DNA of 10,897 nt from an uncultured Actinomycetes bacterium. GTDB taxonomy: Bacteria > Actinomycetota > Actinomycetes > Nanopelagicales > Nanopelagicaceae. This document shows positions 6,259-10,897 of the stretch, piece by piece. The position numbers and the translations under genes are program-made. The notes under the pieces are model-generated. The model worked only from the letters and a program-made list of their open reading frames with translations, was not told the DNA's origin and did no database searches. Where the stretch lies: NCBI GenBank assembly GCA_903899145.1, contig CAIUHY010000104.1, positions 1 to 10,897 on the forward strand. Direction: 5' to 3'. How positions within the stretch are numbered: the stretch's first letter is position 1; every line of letters begins with the position of its first letter.

Positions 6259-8214
6259 ATGAGTTCCCTTGAAAACCTCTCCTATGAAGAGCGCACCTTT
6301 GCACCATCACCTGAATTTGCTGCGCAAGCAAACGCGCAGGCGTCCATCTATGCAGATGCCGAGAAAGACCGTCTTGGCTTCTGGGAGAAGCAAGCTGCAT
6401 ATCTGCATTGGGATAAAAAGTGGGACACGGTTCTGGAATGGAACTCTCCTTATGCCAAATGGTTTGTTGGCGCAAAACTCAATGCTTCTTATAACGCACT
6501 TGATCGCCATGTATTAGAAGGTCGAGGCGAACGCGTTGCATTTTATTTTGAAGGAGAACCAGGAGATTCACGGGCAATTACATATGCGCAGATGCTCACT
6601 GATGTGAAGAAGGCAGCAAATGCTCTCCTTGAACTTGGCGTGAAGTCTGGAGATCGGGTTGCGATCTATATGCCGATGATTCCAGAAGCGGCAGTTGCAA
6701 TGCTTGCATGCGCTCGTATCGGTGCTTTGCATTCAGTGATCTTTGGTGGCTTTAGCGCAGATTCACTGATCACTCGTATTGAAGATGCAGATGCAACGCT
6801 AGTTATTACATCTGATGGTGGTTTTCGCAAAGGGGCGCCTTTTGCCCTTAAGCCAATCGTCGATGAAGCACTCGCCGCAAAGAAGACAAACGTTAAAAAT
6901 GTGTTAGTAGTAAAGCGCACAGGGCAAGAGACGGCATTTGATCCTGAAATTGATATCTGGTGGCATGAGATCCTCGAGCGTCAATCAGATATCCACGAGG
7001 CTGAGTTCTTTGACAGCGAGCATCCACTTTTTATTTTGTATACATCTGGCACAACAGGTAAGCCAAAGGGAATCTTCCATACAACAGGTGGTTACCTCAC
7101 TCAAGCGTCGTATACACACCGCGTGGTCTTTGATCTTAAGCCTGAGACTGATGTCTACTGGTGCACAGCAGATGTGGGTTGGATTACTGGTCACTCATAT
7201 GTCGTATATGGACCTTTAATTAATGGCGCCACGCAAGTGATGTATGAAGGAACTCCTGATACGCCAACAAAGGGACGCATCTTCGAGCTTGTTGAAAAAT
7301 ATAAAGTAAGCATTCTTTATACAGCGCCCACACTTATTCGCACGTGGATGAAGTGGGGAGATGAGTTCCCTCAAGGATCAGATCTCTCATCTCTTCGTTT
7401 ACTTGGCTCTGTTGGTGAACCTATTAACCCGGAAGCATGGATGTGGTACCGGGAAGTGATTGGTGGAAATCGTTGTCCGATTGTGGACACATGGTGGCAG
7501 ACAGAAACTGGCGCAATCATGATCTCTCCTCTTCCTGGCGTTACTGCAACAAAGCCAGGATCTGCGATGGGAGCGCTACCTGGAATTGTTGCCAAAGTTG
7601 TCGATGATGAAGCGAAGGTTGTTGGTAAAGGTGGCGGGGGTTATCTCGTGCTGACGCAGCCATGGCCTTCGATGCTTCGCGGCATTTGGGGATCAGATGA
7701 GCGATATCGTGAGACTTATTGGTCCAGATTTGATGGAAAGTACTTTGCAGGAGATGGCGCGAAGTTAGACGAAGATGGAGCTATCTGGCTTCTTGGCCGA
7801 GTTGATGATGTGATGCTTGTTTCTGGTCATAACATTTCTACAACTGAAGTTGAATCTTCGCTGGTTTCTCACCCCAATGTTGCTGAAGCAGCAGTTGTTG
7901 GCGCTAAAGACGACACAACAGGACAGGGGATCGTTGCCTTTGTTATTTTGCGGGGAGGAATCCCAAGTGTTGGCGGAGAAGAGTTAATAAAGGAATTAAA
8001 AGCTCACGTAGCAAAGGGAATCGGCGCTATTGCTCGTCCTAAACAGATCTTGGTTGTTAATGAACTTCCTAAAACACGCAGCGGCAAGATTATGCGAAGA
8101 CTTCTTCGCGATGTTGCAGAGAACCGCGCAGTGGGAGATTCAACAACGCTCGCTGATCCAAATGTGATGAAACTTATCCAAACTGGTCTAGCGACAGGAA
8201 AAAGCGAAGATTAA
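6259..8214 (+). CDS. acs: Acs, acetyl-CoA synthetase (AMP-forming)
   Basis: Activates acetate with ATP and CoA through acetyl-AMP to acetyl-CoA in the cytosol, letting the cell use or salvage acetate. The 651 residues match the family length. An Acs-type N-terminal domain is followed by the AMP-binding core with YTSGTTGKPKG (261-271), TADVGWITGHSY (303-314), SVGEPINPEAW (384-394) and DTWWQTETG (410-418). The C-terminal domain carries PKTRSGKIMRR with catalytic Lys610, the residue that Pat-type acetylation silences in this family. Trp413 closes the acyl pocket and marks acetate rather than larger acids; the pocket Val of the Salmonella enzyme is Ile309 here, a mild change. Propionyl-CoA synthetase is the main alternative and is less likely. 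It diverges from fba and ends at a terminator, so it is probably monocistronic. acs near the nth/tlpA/cvpA genes is conserved actinobacterial gene order. Confidence 0.95.
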   Translation: MSSLENLSYEERTFAPSPEFAAQANAQASIYADAEKDRLGFWEKQAAYLHWDKKWDTVLEWNSPYAKWFVGAKLNASYNALDRHVLEGRGERVAFYFEGEPGDSRAITYAQMLTDVKKAANALLELGVKSGDRVAIYMPMIPEAAVAMLACARIGALHSVIFGGFSADSLITRIEDADATLVITSDGGFRKGAPFALKPIVDEALAAKKTNVKNVLVVKRTGQETAFDPEIDIWWHEILERQSDIHEAEFFDSEHPLFILYTSGTTGKPKGIFHTTGGYLTQASYTHRVVFDLKPETDVYWCTADVGWITGHSYVVYGPLINGATQVMYEGTPDTPTKGRIFELVEKYKVSILYTAPTLIRTWMKWGDEFPQGSDLSSLRLLGSVGEPINPEAWMWYREVIGGNRCPIVDTWWQTETGAIMISPLPGVTATKPGSAMGALPGIVAKVVDDEAKVVGKGGGGYLVLTQPWPSMLRGIWGSDERYRETYWSRFDGKYFAGDGAKLDEDGAIWLLGRVDDVMLVSGHNISTTEVESSLVSHPNVAEAAVVGAKDDTTGQGIVAFVILRGGIPSVGGEELIKELKAHVAKGIGAIARPKQILVVNELPKTRSGKIMRRLLRDVAENRAVGDSTTLADPNVMKLIQTGLATGKSED

Positions 8215-8225
8215 ATAGTTATATC

Positions 8226-8259
8226 TAAGAAGAGTGCTCACACTCATCTTATTTCTTTT
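8226..8259 (+). terminator. Intrinsic terminator of acs
   Basis: Eleven bases after the acs stop, TAAGA-A-GAGTG (8226-8236) pairs with CACTC-A-TCTTA (8241-8251) around a CTCA loop: 5 bp, one A/A mismatch, 5 bp. It is followed by the T-rich run TTTCTTTT (8252-8259). This is a convincing rho-independent terminator although the stem is only moderately GC-rich. Confidence 0.75.
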
Positions 8260-8285
8260 GCAATAAGCAAATAGGGAATACCCTA
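8257..8285. repeat. Two adjacent short dyads upstream of the LuxR-type gene
   Basis: Immediately after the acs terminator are two perfect inverted repeats: TTTGC-AATAA-GCAAA (8257-8271) and TAGGG-AATA-CCCTA (8272-8285). They abut without a gap and sit 50-80 nt before the regulator gene. The second lies just upstream of a TAAAAT (8287-8292) that could serve as a -10 box. They are good candidate operator sites, possibly for the regulator itself; they could also be minor RNA hairpins. Confidence 0.45.
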
Positions 8286-8324
8286 ATAAAATCTATTCAT
8301 TAAGAAAAGAATTTATTAGAGGTG

Positions 8325-8336
8325 TATTTTAAAAAA
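8325..8336 (+). promoter_or_regulatory. Possible leaderless -10 box of the LuxR-type gene
   Basis: TATTTT (8325-8330) fits TAnnnT and lies 6 nt before the ATG at 8337, the spacing expected for a leaderless transcript. An alternative is TAAAAT (8287-8292), giving a leader of about 38 nt with AGAGG (8318-8322) as a Shine-Dalgarno that would be rather far (14 nt) from the ATG. The region is AT-rich, so either match can arise by chance, and no good -35 is visible for either. Confidence 0.35.
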
Positions 8337-8960
8337 ATGAAAAGCAAAGTACCCCTGGGCAGAGTAACTTTTTGGGGATTTTCCACTTTAGAAAATTTTG
8401 CGATGAGCCAAATCTTTCAAGACAAAGCTTCTTTTATAGATACTCATGAGTTATCAGATATACCCAAAATAAATTTTGATACTACAGGGGCGAATTTATT
8501 TAATGTAACCCCAGAAAATTTTGAATACCTAAGACCTGTTTTCAAAAAACTTAAATTAGAAGAAATATCTTTTGGTGTAGCTACAGATGTGAGTTCTTTA
8601 ACCTTTTTATGGTTTACAAGGGATGATTTTTCTCAAGATATTAAGTTCTACTATAAGAATAAGAAATTTATTGATACGCTCAAAAACTTGCTCAAAACCC
8701 AATCCTTTGATTCTAAAAATGCGTGTGAGCCGTGGTCAGACTACGGTTTGAATGATAGGCAAATTAATGTCTTCAAATTGATAATAAGAGGCTCTTCAAA
8801 TAAGGCAATCTCAGAATTAATCTTCCAAAGCGAGAAAACTGTAGAAGCTGAAATATCTAAAATTGCAAAAGTGTTAGGTATTGACACAAAAGCAGCAAGT
8901 AAAGAAAATCCGCGCGTCATGTTTGGCAGGAAATATGCACAGATCCTTGAAGTTATTTAA
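8337..8960 (+). CDS. LuxR/GerE-type HTH regulator with unrecognised N-terminal domain, AT-rich
   Basis: A probable transcription regulator of 207 residues. The C-terminal part (about 137-181) reads like a GerE helix-turn-helix: LNDRQINVFKLIIRG, then SNKAISELIFQSEKTVEAEIS, then a conserved LGI, followed by a tail with NPRVMFGRKY (191-200). The N-terminal 120 residues are unrecognised. They could be a degenerate receiver-like alpha/beta domain (strand RVTFWGF at 9-15, FIDTHELSD near 33-41), but the acidic pocket and phospho-acceptor pattern of a true receiver is not apparent. By hand count 8341-8940 is about 33.5% GC against about 47% for samples of acs, and it uses rare-looking ATA/AGA codons, which suggests horizontal acquisition. 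I chose the ATG at 8337; a GTG at 8322 would add five residues but has no ribosome site. It ends 6 nt from the convergent secreted-protein gene. Confidence 0.75.
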   Translation: MKSKVPLGRVTFWGFSTLENFAMSQIFQDKASFIDTHELSDIPKINFDTTGANLFNVTPENFEYLRPVFKKLKLEEISFGVATDVSSLTFLWFTRDDFSQDIKFYYKNKKFIDTLKNLLKTQSFDSKNACEPWSDYGLNDRQINVFKLIIRGSSNKAISELIFQSEKTVEAEISKIAKVLGIDTKAASKENPRVMFGRKYAQILEVI

Positions 8961-8966
8961 TACTTT

Positions 8967-9482
8967 TTAGTTACCTTCCCCACCGCGTCTGCCAAACTTT
9001 GGTGCAAATGCTGCGCAAGCTGTCATAGCTTTTTGTTGAGCAGCACTCATTGATGGACGAACACCTTGTGGTTGTCCGCCACTACCTTCATGTCGGCTAA
9101 AACCTCCGGCACCTGGGCCAAATGCTGTTCCGCCATTTTTAACCAAACAGTCACTAAATTTTTTGAATGCTGCCAGACGTGCAGGATCTCCCGCTCCACC
9201 TTCACCGCCTTCTTCACCGAATCCTCGACCTTGGCTACCACTGATGGCTGGTTTAGGTGCGGTTGCGTTTTTACTCAATGTGCCTACGCCCATTCCTACT
9301 ACCCATACTGTTTTCCCAGAGAGAACTTTTGTGCAGACATAATTCTTTGCAGCGATGGTCGTTTTTGATCCAGCTGGAGAACACACTCCATTTGGAGTTG
9401 GAGTTGCCGCACTAGCAACACCAGCTAAAAGCGCGCTAGAAAGCGACATGGATAGAGCAACAGTCGAGAGGATCTTTTTCAT
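8967..9482 (-). CDS. Small secreted Cys/Gly-rich protein
   Basis: Exported protein of unknown function, 171 residues. A Sec signal peptide is evident: MKK, a hydrophobic core (about 4-20), then GVASA before cleavage near residue 25. The mature part has two short segments. The first (about 31-64) has two cysteines (34 and 50) with a GVCSP...YVCTKVLSGKTVWVV pattern, a small Cys-x15-Cys motif I associate with secreted proteins of low-GC actinobacteria. After a Gly/Glu-rich linker, the second segment has FSDCLVKNGG (Cys112) and QQKAMTACAAFAPKFG (Cys156), resembling the paired-cysteine repeat of actinobacterial secreted proteins. Four cysteines imply two disulfides, which could be substrates of the nearby TlpA-like protein (inference). 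An upstream in-frame ATG at 9494 adds four residues; the ATG at 9482 is preferred for the signal peptide and the -10 spacing. Confidence 0.75.
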   Translation of the reverse strand: MKKILSTVALSMSLSSALLAGVASAATPTPNGVCSPAGSKTTIAAKNYVCTKVLSGKTVWVVGMGVGTLSKNATAPKPAISGSQGRGFGEEGGEGGAGDPARLAAFKKFSDCLVKNGGTAFGPGAGGFSRHEGSGGQPQGVRPSMSAAQQKAMTACAAFAPKFGRRGGEGN

Positions 9483-9495
9483 GAGCCATACCATA
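9483..9495 (-). promoter_or_regulatory. Possible leaderless -10 box of the secreted-protein gene
   Basis: On the minus strand TATGGT (9495-9490) fits TAnnnT and is 7 nt before the ATG at 9482. No convincing -35 or Shine-Dalgarno is seen for this ATG. TAAGGT slightly further upstream (ending 9 nt before the alternative ATG at 9494) is a competing -10. Confidence 0.35.
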
Positions 9496-9557
9496 AGCCA
9501 CCAACCTTAAAAAGGGCTTAGAAGTTCACTCAGATTCGCTCAAATTCTAAATAAATG

Positions 9558-9569
9558 TACCCTAGCGTT
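9558..9569 (+). promoter_or_regulatory. Leaderless-type -10 box of the antitoxin gene
   Basis: TACCCT (9558-9563) lies 6 nt before the ATG at 9570. There is no Shine-Dalgarno before this ATG, while the protein beginning here starts exactly at the conserved Phd/YefM N-terminus. The upstream ATG at 9555 would fall within or before the -10 and is therefore disfavoured. The -35 region (TTCGCT, 9535-9540) is weak. Confidence 0.45.
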
Positions 9570-9803
9570 ATGAGCACATACTCGGTTAAAAGTTTCAGAC
9601 AACAACTTTCTGCAGTGATTGACGAAGCGCAAAAGATCCCTGTCTTTATCCGGCACAATGACGAGAACGTTGCTGTGGTAATTAGCGCTAATTATTATGA
9701 GAAATTGCTCACTGCGCTTGAAGAGGTAGAGGACCTCGCATCTATTCAAGAATCACTTACTGATCCAAAATCAAGTATCCCTTGGGTGCAGATGAAACGA
9801 TAG
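9570..9803 (+). CDS. Phd/YefM-family antitoxin-like protein, no adjacent toxin
   Basis: A 78-residue protein with the Phd/YefM fold pattern: MSTYSVKSFRQQLSAVIDEAQ (strand plus DNA-binding helices), then PVFIRHNDENVAVVISANYYEKL, where the usual family pattern is v.itr.g...avlis..ey..l, and an acidic C-terminal tail that normally wraps a RelE/Doc-type toxin. Such proteins neutralise the toxin and repress their own operon. Here no toxin ORF follows: the stop at 9803 is 8 nt from the end of the convergent cvpA, and upstream lies the oppositely oriented secreted-protein gene. It is therefore an orphan antitoxin, a stand-alone repressor, or half of a system whose toxin lies elsewhere. The tail SIPWVQMKR is well conserved in style with intact antitoxins, so it does not look truncated. 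Confidence 0.8.
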   Translation: MSTYSVKSFRQQLSAVIDEAQKIPVFIRHNDENVAVVISANYYEKLLTALEEVEDLASIQESLTDPKSSIPWVQMKR

Positions 9804-9811
9804 TTAGATTT

Positions 9812-10294
9812 TTAGTGAATGCTCGTAGCTTTTTTTGTAATTTCCTGAATCACTGCAGGTGAATAAGCATCTACCTTCTTATAAAACACGCTCTTAGGGA
9901 TTCCATGCACGGCCCAGCTCCATGGGGTAATTAAGAGTAAGTGCCCAATAACTACCAACATGATCAATGTTCGGAGCACAGAAAACGCTGCCCCTAGAAT
10001 TGAATCGGCCCATTTAAAGGGGCCGAAAAGTATTGTGTTATGAAAAAGCTCAGCAAACTTTTCACAGATAAATTCACCGATTGATGCAGTAACTGCGATT
10101 ACAACGAAAAGTAAAAAGAACTTTAAAACACCAGATGAGTACTTATGCAAATAGTGAATACCTAGATAGAGCCCGCCAAGTCCCCCACCAATAAATCCAA
10201 TAGCTCTGAAGATTGTTGAAAGAAAGCCTGACCTGTAGCCGCGAACAAAAGCAAAGAGCAACGCTGCTACAAAGATCCAGTCAACCCAATTCAT
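9812..10294 (-). CDS. CvpA-family membrane protein (MarP-like, no protease domain)
   Basis: An integral membrane protein of 160 residues with four hydrophobic segments (about 3-19, 24-48, 57-77 and 97-121). The CvpA family marks are the N-terminal WVDWIF...RGYRSGFLS and WADSILGAAFSVLRTLIMLVV. In E. coli CvpA is linked to colicin V export. In mycobacteria the same domain anchors the periplasmic serine protease MarP (about 400 residues), which sits in the same gene neighbourhood. Here the protein ends shortly after the fourth helix (stop at 9812), so the protease domain is absent; the next 9 nt lead straight into the antitoxin stop. The ATG overlaps the tlpA-like stop as ATGA (10294-10291), so it is the last gene of a coupled nth-tlpA-cvpA operon. 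Its molecular function is unknown. Confidence 0.85.
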   Translation of the reverse strand: MNWVDWIFVAALLFAFVRGYRSGFLSTIFRAIGFIGGGLGGLYLGIHYLHKYSSGVLKFFLLFVVIAVTASIGEFICEKFAELFHNTILFGPFKWADSILGAAFSVLRTLIMLVVIGHLLLITPWSWAVHGIPKSVFYKKVDAYSPAVIQEITKKATSIH

Positions 10295-10812
10295 AGTTTG
10301 ATGCCGAGGTACTTAGTGACTTCAGCATTGAGCTGTGCTTGTGAAGTAACTAGGCCTACATGGCGATAAACAACATAGCCCTTTGCATTTAAGAACCAGG
10401 TCACAGGAACCCCGGGGCCAAAGCTTGATTTAGTCACACCGCTTGCGTCATAGAGAATTGGCCAGGTAATTCCTTTTTTTATAACAAAATTACGCCCGGC
10501 CTGCATATTTGTTTCATCAACGTCAATTCCCACTATAGAAACTTTCTTTGTTGCATAGAGTGAAACAAAGATAGGGATCTCTTGCTGACATGGGGCGCAC
10601 CATGAACCAAAAACATTAATGACAACTGGCCCTCTAATGCCCTCTAACATCACCTTACTTTTGTTATCTAAACAGGAGAGCAACGTTTTAGATTTTACTT
10701 GCCCTTGCCCGGTCTTAATTGCCGAACAACTAACAACACTTCCCGCGGCATGAGCAGAAGGGGTGAGAAATAGGAGCAGAGTGCTGATAATCAGAATACG
10801 AAGAGTCTTCAT
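10291..10812 (-). CDS. TlpA-like exported thiol-disulfide oxidoreductase
   Basis: A 173-residue thioredoxin-fold protein acting outside the cytoplasmic membrane. It begins with a signal peptide (1-22; MKTLRILIISTLLLFLTPSAHA, cleavage after SAHA-type AHA), followed by a TlpA/ResA-type fold. The active site is WCAPC (71-75), the loop before the cis-proline reads GVPVTWFL with Pro136, and GIDVDE and FVIKKGITWPILYD are typical of the redoxin/AhpC-TSA group. Two additional cysteines (29 and 47) precede the fold and may form a disulfide. Possible jobs are cytochrome c maturation or general disulfide reduction; no ccd/ccs genes are visible, so the partner is unknown. Its position after nth matches M. 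tuberculosis Rv3673c. The ATG overlaps the nth stop by 4 nt, and its own stop overlaps the cvpA start by 4 nt. Confidence 0.9.
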   Translation of the reverse strand: MKTLRILIISTLLLFLTPSAHAAGSVVSCSAIKTGQGQVKSKTLLSCLDNKSKVMLEGIRGPVVINVFGSWCAPCQQEIPIFVSLYATKKVSIVGIDVDETNMQAGRNFVIKKGITWPILYDASGVTKSSFGPGVPVTWFLNAKGYVVYRHVGLVTSQAQLNAEVTKYLGIKL

Positions 10813-10897
10813 CTGAAATCCTCATCTGATTTAACTAGCGCCATAGCTTTTACTTTATCAGTCTCACCTATGCCATAACTTGGACATAGGTCTGCAA
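10809..10897 (-). CDS. nth: Nth, endonuclease III, C-terminal fragment (5' part off the right edge)
   Basis: The last 28 codons of a gene that enters from the right edge: ADLCPSYGIGETDKVKAMAL (first 20 residues) and then VKSDEDFR, stop TGA at 10811-10809. The DLCPSYGIGETD pattern is the end of endonuclease III, the base-excision-repair glycosylase/AP lyase. Its Cys would be the fourth ligand of the Cys-x6-Cys-x2-Cys-x5-Cys 4Fe-4S cluster; the other three lie outside the window. The stop overlaps the tlpA-like ATG as ATGA. The identification rests on a short match but is strongly backed by the conserved nth-thioredoxin-CvpA gene order of actinobacteria. Confidence 0.8.
   Translation of the reverse strand, partial: ADLCPSYGIGETDKVKAMALVKSDEDFR

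Noticed and set aside
6259..8214. Propionyl-CoA synthetase as the identity of the acyl-CoA ligase
   Set aside because: The DTWWQTETG motif with the pocket tryptophan and the overall motif set fit acetyl-CoA synthetase better.
8322..8336. GTG start adding five residues to the LuxR-type protein
   Set aside because: No ribosome site upstream, the added residues MYFKK are uninformative, and the ATG at 8337 has a -10 box at leaderless spacing.
9047..9368. ORFs of 64 codons (minus) and 100 codons (plus) inside the secreted-protein gene
   Set aside because: The signal peptide and paired cysteines support only the 8967-9482 frame; the others are frame shadows.
9540..9749. 69-codon minus-strand ORF opposite the antitoxin
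   Set aside because: Antisense shadow of a recognisable Phd/YefM gene with no ribosome site; not a plausible missing toxin.

Overview
The window looks like a low-GC actinobacterium, most probably a streamlined freshwater acI / Nanopelagicales (Planktophila-like) genome. The protein families and gene order are actinobacterial, but hand counts in acs give about 47% GC, intergenic gaps are tiny, and several start codons look leaderless. The lineage call is inference from protein style and composition; no database search was possible.

Left half (1-5770, all on the minus strand): a tightly packed block read as fba - purA - purD - purB - purC. Fba is the class II glycolytic aldolase. PurA, PurD, PurB and PurC belong to purine nucleotide synthesis. 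purA/purD overlap by 4 nt at a TTG start, purD/purB are 3 nt apart, and purB/purC are 12 nt apart. purC runs off the left edge after 249 codons.

Centre (5771-6258): a 488-nt divergent intergenic region. It holds a probable 52-residue small protein gene with the best Shine-Dalgarno in the window, a GTTCTC-N14-GAGAAC dyad in front of fba, and a leaderless-type promoter for acs.

Right half: acs (acetyl-CoA synthetase, plus strand) ends at a clear intrinsic terminator. Next come three accessory genes. The first is an AT-rich (about 33.5% GC) LuxR-type HTH regulator with an unrecognised N-terminal domain. The second is a small secreted Cys/Gly-rich protein (minus strand). The third is a Phd/YefM-type antitoxin with no toxin beside it. 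The right end is a translationally coupled minus-strand operon, nth (only its last 28 codons) - tlpA-like thioredoxin - cvpA, joined by two ATGA overlaps. The order nth-tlpA-cvpA...acs matches the conserved actinobacterial neighbourhood known from M. tuberculosis (Rv3674c nth, Rv3673c thioredoxin-like, Rv3671c MarP, Rv3667 acs). Here the CvpA protein lacks the MarP protease domain and the NUDIX gene is missing.

Functionally most of the window is core metabolism (purine synthesis, glycolysis/gluconeogenesis, acetate activation) plus envelope redox and DNA repair. The accessory interest is concentrated in 8215-9803 and in the small ORF at 5925-6083. I saw no tRNA, rRNA, CRISPR array, insertion sequence or prophage gene.
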